Source: Megalonaias nervosa
Taxonomy: Eukaryota; Mollusca; Bivalvia; Unionida; Unionidae
Reading direction: 5' to 3'
DNA length: 64,000 nucleotides
Assembly: GCA_016617855.1 (NCBI GenBank)
Contig: JAECUM010091514.1
Location: forward strand, 1 to 64,000
Positions 8,461-22,599 of this stretch are shown in pieces. The notes under the pieces were generated by a model. That model did no database searches and was not told the DNA's origin. It saw only the letters and a program-made list of their open reading frames with translations. The translations under genes and the position numbers were made by a program. Position 1 is the stretch's first letter. Each line of letters starts with the position of its first letter.

Positions 8461-11400
8461 TTAGCCGTATTTTTCATTTACCTGTGTTCAACAAATTCAT
8501 GAATAACTATATTTAAATAAAGCACATTTATCGGCTGTGGCATACCTATGACAGTAGCCATTACTTAATGTTTGTGATTGCATATCACATTATATTGAAA
8601 ATATTCTATATATGACCACTCAGTACATAAAGATCACCATGTTTTATATTCAATTTAGTCTCACCCAACTGAACTCAGTCAAAGCAACGTTATCCAACAT
8701 CCTATATATGCATCTCCTGATCCTCTCGTGCATGTGGACAGAACGTTCATAAGGTATTGCAAGTCACACTCATCCATTATGTGTTTTTAATACCTTTTTG
8801 TTTCCAGAACAACTTAGTTATGGGGATAATTAAGAAAGTGTATTTCTTGTATTTATTGAATTTCATACACAGAATGATAAACTATAATAGAAAAGCATAT
8901 GTCGGCAACACTATATTTAGACCTCCATTCCCGGTTTTATAAATTCAATTATTGATACGTGTTGTAATCGAAGGATACAAATTGTTAAAGTTCATTATGT
9001 CTGATGGTTCTTAAGCGAAGAATATTTCTCATTATTTCTTTATAAATAGTATGAAGAATTACCTTTAGAATTTGCAGGTGAGCAGCCCTTCATGACATCT
9101 TAATCTCTGGTACCGAAATTTCAATACATATTTTTGTGGACCAATATTCAATCCAATGCTATCTGACTGAGGGAAGCTTAAGGACATGCGTGTCTTTATT
9201 TACTGTATGGTGCTACATTTACAACATTTGTACCAAGAAGAACCACTTCTAAAGATCTCCTCTTCCTAAGCTCCAGTCCATAATATACTTTACAGTTCCA
9301 GATAACATGTTCTAAATCCAAACCCACTGGCAACTTAATCAAGAAATAGGAACGTGCTACTACTGTACTTTCATACGTGTTATTTTTTCATTAACCTGCT
9401 TTTGGAATAGTGAATATAATTTTTCCCCACAAATTGCCTAGGAAGAGACAAATTGGTTTTCAGGTTGACAAATGGACTTTGACAGACATATTTATATTAT
9501 ATTGAAATAACACTATTCAACTTTCATGCCATTTTGATAATTATTCATCTTTAGCATTTGTAAACGTTTGAGACATGGAATTGTTTGACATAAACCTTGT
9601 AATGAAGATTAAGCTAAAGTCACTTGAGGTAAACAAATGATATTTGGTAGGCCTATTTGAAATATGTAGATGATCATTTAGAATTTCAAACCATCATAGC
9701 AATGCGTTCATTTCTTTTAAAAAAAAACTATTCTTGAACTGACTGACGCAAACCTCGCTTTTATTTTCACTCTGTAATGAGGCCAAAACAAAGAAAAGAA
9801 AATAACTAATTAGCTAAACCGGGCCGAATACGATTTTGGATTACTCTGTCCATGTTTTAATTTTGCACACTTGTTTAGAATGAGACTTATCTCTTACAGA
9901 AAAACTTCCTGGCATAGCTAACCAATAATCAGTTAAGGTAGACAAATGAAATGTAATAAGTGTGTATTGTTTAATATATAGGTGACCTGGATAGGGTTTC
10001 AGGCCATTATACCAATCTTTTCAATTTGCACACATTTAGTAATGGTTTGAATTTGACTCTGTTTTTAAATCAAAACTGATCAATTTAGAAACGACTACTT
10101 GATGCAGGCAAGGAATAGATGATAAATGCATATATAGATAACGTCATTAGATTTGATATTATTATAGCAGTTTTTTCATATACTTTATTTCTAAGAATAA
10201 AATGTTTCTCTTTGAATTGCAAAATCAAGAGATTGCATGCCACTCTACTAACAACATTCCCTTACTTCACCTTGGTAGATTTGTTCTTCCATGTATTAGG
10301 TACCAGTATAACAGAAATATATTACCTCGTTGGGAGGGTGGATACCTGTTTTGTCTTTCAGAAACAGATGCCTTCAATTTTACCAAAGTGTAAGTACTAT
10401 GCAATGAATATCTGCCAGACTAGTGCGTTCGAATCCCATGGTTAGGCGTGGTCCATTTAAAAATCTTGGTTTTACATTTATAGATTTTTCTGGATCTAGT
10501 TGGCTTGTACATGTAGTCACTTTGCAAAAATGCACGTCTATTCACCCGAATGTTATACTTTTCTCCTATACCCTATGTAGGTTACAGTGACATCCAGTTC
10601 ATAAACCTTTGGCTATGTTTAATTTGTTTGGGGAGAAACTCTTTTATAAGACAATGGTTTCAAAAATGACTTTTCATGCCTCTGACTTGACAGGATTGAA
10701 TAGAGTGCTGATTCATTGTAATGTACTCCGCCTTCCCAGGAAATACAACTGTACCATCGCCAGGGTATATGACTATGTTTCCTAAAAGGAAGCTTGCAGA
10801 GACTTCTCATGCCCCTGTGACTGCGTAACGTTTGAACAGAATCCTGTTACACTTTGATGTGCCTCGCCCTTCATACTGAATACATCTGCACCATCCCTAT
10901 GATCTACATTTCATGTTCCATATGCCTGTCTATATTTTGGTTTTAGTTGCACCTTGCAAAAGACGCATAATGTTTGCTTACATACTAAGAGAGCTATAAA
11001 GGCAAGTTAATCACTTGGACTTACTTAATTTGTTTTTATTTAAAGATTCCATTTTGTAGTTTCATTTTGGAAATGCTTTCTCTATTGGGGCATGATATAA
11101 AATATTTAAGTTTCCATCTTGAAATCAACATGTCAATAATTTCATGCAAACTACTTTTAAAAACATGCACTGCCAAACTCTTCATTCTAGATCAGAAAGA
11201 AAGTTAAGAAACGAACGATGCAAGGTTACATCTAAATTTTCACTTATTAGTTTTGCTAATAAATGTTTTTGATTTATATCATCAGTATATGGAAATTTTG
11301 AAATAGCCATTGTCCATTTTGTTTGGATTAGGTTCAGTGTATGCAGCAAGTTTGTTTCAGGAAAGGTCAAGGCTGACAACTGCCAGAACCTGTCCTGATT

Positions 11401-12476
11401 ATATGTATAAGCACTACAGGGGGCCAGTCTATAGCAGCCAACACTCGCTACAAACGGAAACCATCATGTAACTTCGATAGTAGCCAGTACTCACCACACA
11501 CGAAACAATGACGATAAAAGTCTCATTACTGACAAAACCGTAGACGTATCGCATACATTGTAAACGCTTTAAAATCATTACAGACAAGAGCAAAACACAT
11601 AAGAGATATTGTATATATTGCGATTTCTACAGCCATGACACATCTCTCTGTTGGAATCGGAATTTTGTCATACATAATATAACTTCAAGAAAAGGCCATT
11701 ACAGCCATGACCAATGCATGACGGGATATTGTGTGCACGGCGATTACTGTAATCATGACTCATCTGTCTGACCTTGGACTCTGGATCCCGAAACCGTCAA
11801 GCACCTTATTCAGACTCCTAGCACAGAAGCTCTAATGATTATACATACATGTCCCGTTGGGAATTATATAGAGGTTATACAAAATTTGGTCCGCAAATTA
11901 GGCTTTACATTTTAACAAATATTTGTAACAAATGTAACCTTTTACACTGCAAAGGTCAGGAAGGAAACACTTTCTTTAAAGATGCATGTTTATCTACTAC
12001 TGACAACTGGATCACTTGATTATTTCTATCAAAGGACATTAGCCGTACAATCTGATTAAAATCAGATCTACATATTCCTTGGTGGAGATCTAATGTACAC
12101 CAATAAGAGGTCAGGTTTTGTTGATCTTGTGGTTCGCCAGTCACAATCACAACTTTCAAAATTCTGAAAGTGACCCATACTATTCGATACATGACTGGGA
12201 ATCCTGAACGTCACCAAAACATGAACTTTTATCGCGGTCTGTCACTCTTTACTCAAAATCATTCTCGATAAGCAAACTTCTCAAACCGATTATAGTTCTA
12301 AAATACATTTAAAGGAAAAGTTTACATTTAGCAAATCTCAAAATTCGGCAGGTAACCCCAAAACTAGGAAATCTCAAGCGTAATCTATTGAACAACCCTC
12401 AAATTGGCATTCTCGGACTCCGCGAAACATTTAATACAAATATATTACTAATGATTAATTAGAGCAATCGACGATT

Positions 12477-12479
<3 letters not shown>
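8461..12479. other. Gene-free AT-rich stretch
   Basis: No coding signal, RNA gene or clear transposon was found. A short diverged copy of the 43-bp minisatellite found at 7180 is recognisable at about 11430-11520 (AGCCA-ACTCGC-ACGGAAACCATCA). The ORFs here are all under 110 codons, with no domain. Confidence 0.5.

Positions 12480-12538
<59 letters not shown>
12480..12538. repeat. (AT)n microsatellite
   Basis: An uninterrupted AT dinucleotide tract of about 58 bp. No gene lies in the flanks (12540-13410). Confidence 0.97.
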
Positions 12539-12539
<1 letters not shown>

Positions 12540-13406
12540 CAGGAAGATGGAGATAGAGTCAAGTGAGCTGGAAACGACATAGGTTGAACTGAAACAACCA
12601 TCGCCTCCTGTCCTGTCTCTGTTGTCCTCCAAATTCACTATCGTCTTGCTTTGTAAAACGAATTATGTACTGCTTCTAACTTCAGCTCAGATCCTTAGTT
12701 AATGAGCGATCTCAATAATGATTTAATAAATGGGATGATATTGATCAAATACAAAATCTCGGTTAATTGATACTGCCCATCACTGGAGTCACTGATTAGC
12801 CGACGAAATTAATCAATTACATTTATTCTTCGAACCTTAATTTGTAGTCGAGACATTCACCACAACACATTCTGTTCGTGACCACTATCTAATCTGTGCC
12901 ACAAGAAGCAAGTTATGGAAACAGTTGTTAATGGTTCATACCAGTATCAATTACCGATCTTATAAATTTTTCCGTAAAATATATCTTTTTAACCGACTTA
13001 AAATGTGCTCCAAATATTTGCGAACTTACTGTTATAAATACAGACCGTGACGCACATCATTGGACTTAGTCCTAGATCGACATGCTCCAATTAAATGCAA
13101 AAGGGTCAAGAGTAACCTGACTTGTGTGACTCTGAAGTAAGGGAAACCATGAAGTGTGTGATTTCTGTCACAAACAATATGACAAAAACGGATAATATTA
13201 GTTGGGGATAACTGTGAATGCAGAAAAATATGGAAACATTTTCGTAACTTTAATTCCAGTTAAAAAGTTAATGATTTCCCTCCCTAATTAAAACCCCGTG
13301 GTCATTCAAGCACAGAGCTAGTAGATATTTCAAACAACCTAAATACCCTTTTCACATAATTAACATCAATAATTAAAGAACATTCTTCCGTGTCACAAGT
13401 TCTCAT

Positions 13407-13412
<6 letters not shown>

Positions 13413-13450
<38 letters not shown>
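13413..13450. repeat. (GA)n microsatellite
   Basis: A GA dinucleotide run just left of the SINE insertion at 13476. Confidence 0.95.
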
Positions 13451-13453
<3 letters not shown>

Positions 13454-13475
13454 GGCATAGGTAAATTCGGATAGG

Positions 13476-13718
13476 TTGTTGTAGGGTTTAACGCCATTTT
13501 TCAGCACAAGTTAGGCTATACATGGCGGCCAGTATAATTGGTGGAGGAAGAACCCTGGAAAACCCCGGGAAGAACCACCGACCCACGAGAAGCTACTGGC
13601 AGGCTTTCTCACGTGTCCACGTTAGCCGAGCTTGAGACTCGAACTCACGCAGACAGAGGTGAGATGGCAGTGATCCGTAACGGTGAGCGCTTTAGACCAC
13701 TCGGCCACTCGGGGCCCC
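13476..13718 (-). mobile_element. tRNA-headed SINE, copy 1, with 13-bp target-site duplication
   Basis: On the - strand the element begins GGGGCCCCGAGTGGCCGAGT. An A-box-like TGGCCGAGTGG and a B-box-like GAGTTCGAGTCTC are spaced as in a Ser/Leu-type tRNA. A central domain with CCCGGGGTTTTCCAGGG follows, and the tail is GGCGTTAAACCCTACAACAAC. Direct repeats AAATTCGGATAGG flank it exactly at 13463-13475 and 13719-13731, which proves retroposition. A second copy lies at 28525-28760. Confidence 0.9.
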
Positions 13719-14325
13719 AAATTCGGATAGGAGCATCTATCATTTTGCGTGCGCTTGATATTGACTACCAGTTGTCAGATCAGTTATAACCAGATTTCAT
13801 GCAGTATAGACAGTTTCAACATTATTCATTCTCGAGAATACTTATTAGCTTACATACAAATCATTTTGAACTTTTCAATGAATGAAACAAGGGAGATAAC
13901 TCAGTATGCCATATACAAATCAAGTCTCTGCACCTGAACCACCACCCATAACAGTGCAAATACGTAAAATATTTTCTCTACTGCCACTAGAAGAAACAGT
14001 TTAATTGTGTTGAGTTTATAAAACTTACCAAAATATTTCAAAGCTATCTAAAAACAAACGTTTACAATGTTCAAGAGAGTACTCGCACAACTGTCCGCCC
14101 ACCATGGTGGTTCTGTATTGCAACTAATATGGTCGCTGACGTAACAGCAAAGTAACTTCAACGTTATAGCTACATGTTTACGTCGATATTTTGGACTTAG
14201 TGAATTTTGCTAAAGTTGGAGAAACTAAAAAGGAAAACAAATATTTTTTTAAAATCTTTTGAAAATTATAATAAATTAAAACTAGCTACTCCTATCAGCG
14301 AGAATTAATTAAAAAAGAAAAAAGT

Positions 14326-14443
<118 letters not shown>

Positions 14444-14652
14444 ATAAACTTAAATCGGATTTGTAGAACCAAATTATCTGCCCCGTCCGACATAATTGAT
14501 TTATGCAGACAGATATACCTGTTTAGCTTATCGGTGCAGTCATCTGAGGGATTTACAGTAAGAACTAATTGGGTTTCCTTCAACGGTCTGCAACTTGCTT
14601 CAAGCTATTTGTTTTTGCGTTGCTTAATACTATTAGCTGCTTTGTGGTAGAC

Positions 14653-14689
<37 letters not shown>

Positions 14690-14982
14690 ATTCCAATTTT
14701 TATGAATGAACCGGATTTTCTGCAATATGATTGGATGTAAAGGGTCACGTGATACTAATCTGGAATATTGTACACATCGATAAATTCTGGGACTACTTTC
14801 GGTTTACAATATAAATAAACATTGCAGACACATCATTCTGAAACGATTGTTTCATCTCTTAAATTTTTAATTCAGCAAATAAATATAACTAATACCCTTT
14901 TTATACTTTTCCCAATATTCTTTGATTGAAATGCATAGTTTACTATACAATTTAGCGTTCGTCTGCTACATAGTCGAGCAAA

Positions 14983-17212
14983 ATGGCCGATTAAGGTGAT
15001 TTTTCACTGCAATTATCTGCGGATTTTTTTGAACAATTAGATGAGAAGGAGTTAAAAGAAATAATAGCAGCGATTGAAGCAGATGGAGATGGATTTGATG
15101 ATATTGGGATGGATATTACAAGCGCTGAAAATGAAACAGAACAGAGATTGATAAATTCCCTCAGAGAGTACCCCATGACCTCCATCACCCTAGCCATACA
15201 CAACAACAACAATAATAGCGTGGGAACTGGGACAGTCAATTTTGAGGCTGCTGTGGGATATAAACCAAGATTCAAGAAATTACCTGAGGAGGACTTAAAA
15301 GCTATTGAAATAAATCAATACTCAGAGGCTACTAAACGAAACACAAAATGGGGCATTGGGGTTTTCAATGGTAAATTTTAAATTTTTTAAAATTAATTTC
15401 GTTTACTTATTTTCAAACGTGTGTGGGTGTTGGTGGCATAGTATGAATATGACCACTTACACAAAAATAAAAAGAAAATATTTATCAGACCATTATTCAA
15501 AGACTGAATGAAATTTTTAAATGGTAAAACTACAAGAAAAAGATAATCAGATTATTCGCATGAAATACCTTTGATGGATAGATCTTGAACATATATATTG
15601 ACATAGTACATACTATGTTGACATGACAATTTAATGATATCTCCAAAATGTGACTTAACACCATTTAAAAATGTATATAATAATCCATAAAGTGATCGTT
15701 TTGCTAAGTTAAATTATACTGGATGTGTAGTCATTAATCTCAATGAAAAAGAAATTACATAACTTTTTGCGTTGCTATTCTTCTTCTGAAGATATAAATC
15801 TTCTGTACAAATTTCAAAGACTTTAAATGCTGAAGGATATAATTACTAATATCACCATATTACATTCATGAATCCCAAACATAAGTATACGATATATGTA
15901 CAAATTGCAGGAAAGGTTGTTTTTATGTGGATTTCAAAATGACTTTGCCATGTGTAAGAACTGTAGTGCTATGAATATTTTTCTATTTACTTACATCTTG
16001 GTGCATTGAAATTATTGGATACAAACTTGACTTCAACACAATCAGACCAGACGAGCTGAGTGGCCACTTAAGACGGTTCTACGCTGAGGCCCAACCAAAA
16101 TTTTTATCATCAAGGGGCACAAAAATGCCAGCCGATCAGGCACAAGAATATCACAAGAATTCCTTCAAAAATGTTCGTGCTGGCATAAACAGATACTTGA
16201 AGGACAATGGAAAAGATATTGACATTGTCAAAGACAAAGAATTCAAAAATGCTAATTCGATGTTAAATGCAAAACTGAAATTGAATTTAAAATCAGGTAT
16301 TTCAAGGCCAACCCAGCACTACCAAGTAATTTCACTGCAAGAATTAGGAAAAATCAATGCGTATCTTCAAAAATTTGACCCTGTTGCCCTTCGATTCAAA
16401 ATATGGTATCTGCTGGCTATTCATTTTGTGACCAGAGGTATAGAATTTCACCATCAACTGAGCCTAACTTCCTTAAAATTTGAAAATGATGAATCTGGCA
16501 TGGAGTACATTACTCTAAATCATGAAACACTTAAAAAAACCACCAAGGTGGTGTTGATGAGAAGCTTGAAGAAACATCAGACAAAAGAATGTATGCAACT
16601 GGCACCAACACTTGCCCAGTGAAATCTGTAAAAATTTTCCTTCAGAAATGTGACAAAGCAGCAAAGGTCTTATTTACGCAATGCAGTAAAGAATCACTAA
16701 GATCTCCTGAATTTGCTGACAAATGGTATACTTGTGAACCGGTGAAACCAAAGCAATTCTCCTCATTCATGCCAGACATATGCAAGAATGCTGGAGTGCA
16801 ACGCTACACTGGTCACTCACTCCGTGCAACAGCAATTCAAGCTATGAGTGATGCTGTGTTTGAAACCAGAAATATTTTGTTTATGACAGACCACAAACGT
16901 GAGGAGTCTCTAAAAACTTACTGTCGAAGACCTAGCACTGAACAAAAACAACTAATTAGTTCAGTTTTGGAAAATATGGCAAATGGTGGTCAAGCTCTGT
17001 CTGTATCAGACCCTAACACCAACCCACCTTTCACTTCAGATCAAAGTCAGCAACGATTGATAAACTCTCCAATCCAAAGTTCGAACACTCTAATCGCACA
17101 GTCCTTCCTGCACTCCAATACTCAACTATGCAACCAAACAAAACATATGGCCGGTTTTGCTAGCAACTCTACATTTAACAACTGCACATTTAATATCACA
17201 TTAGATAACTAA
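14983..17212 (+). pseudogene. KIAA1958-like / Crypton-type tyrosine recombinase, decayed
   Basis: The likely first exon starts at ATG 14983 (MAD) but meets TAA at codon 4 (14992-14994). The same frame then continues to 15370 with GDFSLQLSADFF and NTKWGIGVF and ends at a GT donor (15371). After about 600 bp the frame resumes near 16000 with RRFYAEAQPK and SFKNVRAGINRYLK. The tyrosine-recombinase domain follows: VTRGIEF with the first catalytic Arg; RMYATGTNTCPVKS after a one-base frame loss near 16550; GHSLRATAIQ; then DHKREESLKTYCRR with the His and the nucleophilic Tyr. The C-terminal tail is Gln/Ser/Asn-rich. Families of this type derive from Crypton transposases and are abundant in molluscs. 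The early stop plus the frameshift make this a pseudogene. The splice acceptor near 16000 is not resolved. Confidence 0.8.
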
Positions 17213-17960
17213 AAGGGTCTTGTTAAGTATTAACGCTCTTGAAAATGATATAAAATGTTATTCCTGCATAAAATGTATTTAATTTTTGCCTTTATTTTGG
17301 TAAAGGATAACATCATCTTGTTCATATTTCCATGCTGTTCATTGATGAAATTCATAATGATTTACGGTTTGCTTGGGAATTTCATTTAGCACACTTTCTA
17401 TCCCCATCAGTTTGTTATTATGCAAGGTCATTGTCATCTAACGTTGCAGATGGGACTAAAATTATATAAGAATATTGTTATTGGTTTTATATAAAAATAA
17501 ATGTGCTGACACTAAGGGTAGCCATTGCCTAAGATGTAAAGTATGAAGTTTATTAAAAAACGTAACTGTGACAGTAGTCACATTTCATTTCACATTAGAT
17601 CACTGAACTGGCCTTGTTAAGTATTAACGCTGTTGAGAATGACATAAATGTTATTCCTGTATACAATTTATTTCATTGTTACCTTTATTTTAGCAAGGGA
17701 TAGCATCATCTTGTTCATACTTCCATGTTGTTCATTGATAAAATCCATAATGATTTCAGGTTTTATTGGAAATTTAATTTAGCACACTTGTTCAATCCTT
17801 ATCAGCTGTTATTATGTAAGGTCATGGTCATCTGACGTAGCAGAAGGGACTGACTAAAATTGAACAAGAATGTTGTAAATAAATGAAATGTGTTCAAACC
17901 ACGGGTAGCCATTGCCTAAGATGTAAAGAATGAAGTTTCTGAATAAACGTAACTTTGACA
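17193..17960. repeat. Diverged 394-bp tandem duplication after the recombinase relic
   Basis: CTTGTTAAGTATTAACGCT occurs at 17219 and again at 17613, and the similarity continues for nearly the whole period. Shared blocks include TTCATTGAT-AAAT-CATAATGATTT and GGGTAGCCATTGCCTAAGAT. The first copy starts inside the recombinase C-terminal codons (TATCACATTAGATAAC), so the duplication includes the gene's 3' end. Confidence 0.85.
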
Positions 17961-18113
17961 GCTGTCAGTCTATTCTTGTCATTATGTACAGGTTATGTAT
18001 TATGGGGCGACGTGAAGCGGCGAATGAAAGGAAACAACGCGCTACTTCAATTCAAATGCATTGTTGATGGAATACGTTCATTTGACGATAGAAAGGACAA
18101 AATTGGAATTATA

Positions 18114-18227
18114 AGGATTAAATGATCATGGTTGGGTATTTATCGATGTGTAAATTTTACTTAATCACTCACAAAGTTAACATAAATTTACACATCGATA
18201 AATACCCAACCATGATCATTTAATCCT
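18114..18227. repeat. Perfect 44-bp inverted repeat with 26-nt loop
   Basis: Arm 18114-18157 (core ATCATGGTTGGGTATTTATC) is matched base for base by the reverse complement at 18184-18227; 26 nt separate them. No coding sequence is present. See findings. Confidence 0.95.
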
Positions 18228-18945
18228 ATAGTAAATTATGGAAATTTTACGTTTCCAGAGACAGCAGAAAGTTTATTGTTTTATTATTACAGTAACAAAT
18301 TTGGCAAGATTTTGGAAAATTGTGCGATTCTTGGTGGCAAATAAGGTTTGTAACTTTCCAAAGGATGGTTTGCGATAATAGAACGGTTTTAGAAACATAC
18401 GTTTTAGTTTGTTTTTCTTTATAACTACATATGTAGTAGTCCATAAACTCGATATTGTGTTCTGCACGTATTCTATTAAACACGAACATAAATATGAACT
18501 TAAAAAAACAGAAACTTTTGAATGAGCTTGATACAAATATATGTGATATTGTCTATCAATACATATTAGTTTTACAGTGTGCGTTCGTGTCTACCTTGTG
18601 TTCAAGGCTAAATATCGGTAGGAAGAGCGATTATTTAAGGTTTTCATATAAAAGAAGTACATCGCCATTCCAACACAAATGTATCATTCAAGACAACACG
18701 TGACAAAGTCTATATTGCATCATATCATAAGTGAGTACTTACTTGCAAGAACACCAATGCCGTTCATAGCCAATCCTAATAAGACCAGAGTGGACACAGC
18801 TTGCGCTGGATGAATATTTGTTACCCCCAGAAAAGACATTCTGAACTTGTCTGAAAAAAAAAAAAAAAAAAAAAAATAGCAGGAAATGCGTGTACAAGGT
18901 GAAGCCGTGATATTTACAATATGTGGGACATCAGTGCTAGACCAT

Positions 18946-19004
<59 letters not shown>

Positions 19005-20676
19005 ATGGGTCTAAGCAAATGGTTCGCAAGGCAAACACCACAAAAATAATTTGTATAGCCGCCCAAAATGGATAAGAACCGCTGCATTAAAATAATCAAT
19101 TCATTATTATCAAATTTGTGCATTCTCTACAAATGTACCTATTTTGGGGGTTGTCCTCTGCTTAGAGTAGATATACTGTATAGGTATGCAGGACGTGATC
19201 TTTGGCAGATTTAGGACGTCGTGATGGTAGTTAAACAAAAGGGTCTTGGCAGCGTTGCAAACTTTGTGATAAATTTAGACAGACACAGTAGACCCCGACA
19301 CTTCTATAAATAGCTGATGAGAACTGATATAAATAGATTCTTTGTGGAGGTTTAGCGTTAATAAAAATGTAATGTTCCGAGGAAAAATGCCATACAGAAA
19401 ATAAATAATTTAACTTGTCGCAAAGACTTTGCATCTGAAAACAAGTAGGAATAAACAGATGTTTACCGTAATCCATATCACAAAACGAGTTGTTTAAAAT
19501 TATTCCATTCACGCCAGCGTTAAAACAGTTGTAGGTGTATTAAAAAGCATGAGATGGAAAATAGGTTATGCGGGATATTTTACCTAGCAAACTGCAAAAA
19601 GCGGACTGTTCATAACAACTGCGATAAATTGACCAAACATGTTATGAAGTGGAATACTTGAGGAAACTTGTTTTTATATATTTATTTTACACACGTACTG
19701 GGTCAGATGAAATCGTCACTACTGTTAGTTTTGAAATAACTCCCTGTTGAATACAAACGGTACAAAGATATCCAGTACAAACAAAAACGAGTATCAATAT
19801 CCTCAATAAAATCTGCATCATGCGAAGGCATATTTTGTTTGAAGTTGGAGTTAGCTTATAAGAGATTAGCCAGAGTAGCTGTAATTGTTAGATATGTTCT
19901 TTATATCGCTCATACTTTTCTTTTCTCTATATTCGTCGAATTAGTTTTGTTGATTAGATGTGAGTAATATTGTTGCTGATAAATATGCGTCATTTCTATG
20001 CAGGAAAATCTGGATTTTGTCCATGGTATATATTCGTACTTTTCTATAGAACATATTTAATCTACTTCGGACATGCATGTCTGAAATGCTATAAACTATT
20101 ACAGAACACATTCTCTTCTTGTGGTATGTGACTGAAGGCTTTAACCACGAATTCATTAATAAAAAAAAACAAACCTCTTACCTCTGAAATCTTTGACAAG
20201 TGGCTGGCAGGCAGTACTACTGATTCAGCAGACGACTATTATTAATTTAATCAGTTGTCTTATTGACGACCAAACGAGGAAACAAAATCACTTATTATCT
20301 GATACAGTGCTTACTCCGACTCGAGTCTGGCATCTGAATGCGGAGTGATTATAAGTATAAGTATAAGTAATTTAAGGGTGGAAATACTGTGCTGTTTATA
20401 GCAAAGGGTGGGAAAACCCCTTCTTCATTGCAGTGAGGTGTCCTCAAGATAGCAGACAGAAAATAACGCACCTTGTTAAATATAGATGAGAATAATTTCA
20501 ACACTGCCTGGATTAGTTTCCCTTTCTCCTGGAATATGCTATGATCTCTGCATACACATACTTTATTGATTAACAACGCTTACCTCGTCCGCATATACTG
20601 ATAATGAATGAATAAGCTTGGACAGTAAAGAACTATTCAACGCTTTGAAAATGTTCATGAAGTTGATTCATGTTTC

Positions 20677-20752
<76 letters not shown>

Positions 20753-22599
20753 CAGATATACAGTAAATTTGCTCGAACACAGTCAAGTATATCATATCAC
20801 GTTACATGCAAAGTACAAGTCAGTCACCTATTTCAAACATTGTTTAGAAAAATAATTACGCCCGCCATATATCGACATAATTATGTATCTTTAAGTTACC
20901 GAGAGCGTGTTTGACGCAGTCTCAGTGAGTGTCATTTTTTCTGTAAGTATTATTTCTTAATTGTATGTCACCAAATTATTAATCTCCTTCAGACAGGTTC
21001 TGAGCAGAAGTAGGGTCAGATCACAATAAAATGTTTCCGGTTCGGAATGGAGCCAAGTAGCTATATCTAAATTTATATGTGTTTTTGTCTGTGCCTTTCA
21101 CTATGAAATATTCATGACAGGGACTGATTTTTACCATGGAATGATAGGGAAGGAGTCTTTCTTCATTTTGAGATGCCTTTTGTTGTGGTTGTGAATCAGT
21201 GTGGTGGATGTGTAAATGTAAAGTGAGTACGAAATATGGTCAAAGAACTATGCTTTCATTGACCCGGAAATGGAATCATGGCCCCAGTAGGCTTTGATCA
21301 ACTGTCATGGAAAACAATGCAGTGTTACACCTGACAAGTTTTAGCGTGCTAATGTGCTATAATGGTACTGTTACCCCTAGGAATCCTAGTGTCATTGTAA
21401 TATTGGTTTGAGTTCAGCTGGGAGAAATGCATGTAGGTATTATATAACAAACTATTTAGTAGTTTCACCCCAGGTAATGCCCATTTTTAAGAATATAACT
21501 TTAATGTTGTGAACAATTATAGCATCATCATGACGATTCACTCTTTGATTTGCAAATGTAAAATTCTAAATTTATAAATTAGAACAGGAACACATATTTT
21601 CAGTGGTTTTCATTCGAATCCTCATGAGCATTATTGACCAACACACATCCTATCTGATCAACACTTACATTAGAGCCAGATGTGTAATGATATGATGTAA
21701 AGTAAGGAGTATCGCTGGTTGATGAGTAAAAGGGTACATATATTTTATTTGCGATTGATGACATTGGCAATCTTGACGACGTAAAAAAGAAATTAACAGG
21801 TCAAATTAGCTTAGTTCTCATTCAGCGGCTGAAATTCAGGATAAGAAACAAACCATGCAATCGAAATCTGCCATTTAAGCGGTACAACAGTCTGCTAAAT
21901 TAGACAAATGTAGTAATTTAGTTAAACCAACAGTCACTGGAAACCTGCTTGGAGACGTCAGCTTGTAATATGGATCTATTCGATCTCACCATGTCTCATC
22001 AGGTACGACTTTCCAACATATCTGCCACAAAAGCAACCTTTTTCCTACATTAAATCTACACTAGCTCCGTTATTTGATTATTTTTTAAATGGTCGATTAA
22101 TGGGTTTTACTTTGAGAGGAGTTTATTGTTTGATAAGAAAATGCTCCAAGCTTTGTCCTTCCTTTACGTACATACCATTTTCAGAAGAAATTGTATACTT
22201 TTTGAAACTACAGTGATGTCGTTTTTTAATTTAGTAAATAAAGACATTTTGACTGCTGCTTTACTTTAATTTGTGAAAACCTTCACTGAACAATTTTGAC
22301 ACCAGCATGTAATTGGAGAGAGGATCAAATGTTAATATACATCAACATAATTTTGAGTCAGAGACTTTAAAGAGCTTACATTAAATATGATTGGATTCCA
22401 GTTTAATAGAACGTGGATAGTGCTCTTCTATTTGGAATATCTCCTTAGCACAGAAAAAATGCGGTGCATAATGTGTCGATAACCCGATGGATATGATTGC
22501 TTTCATGTATAGAAGGCCATCTTGTTTATGAGAGGGACACAACTTCCAAGAGTACTAGGTGTTTGCCAGGGTATTTAAGATTCTTATGAATGGCATCAT
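18228..22599. other. Gene-free region with microsatellites
   Basis: It contains an A-run (18854-18877), a (CT)n tract (18949-19001) and an interrupted (AT)n tract (20679-20748). ORFs at 18247-18703 and 19231-19512 have no domain, and several are simply the repeats translated. No promoter or RNA gene was recognised. Confidence 0.5.

Noticed and set aside
13476..13718. A functional tRNA gene at the SINE head
   Set aside because: The A and B boxes are present, but the element continues into a SINE body and has retroposition duplications, and the acceptor stem was not convincingly paired.
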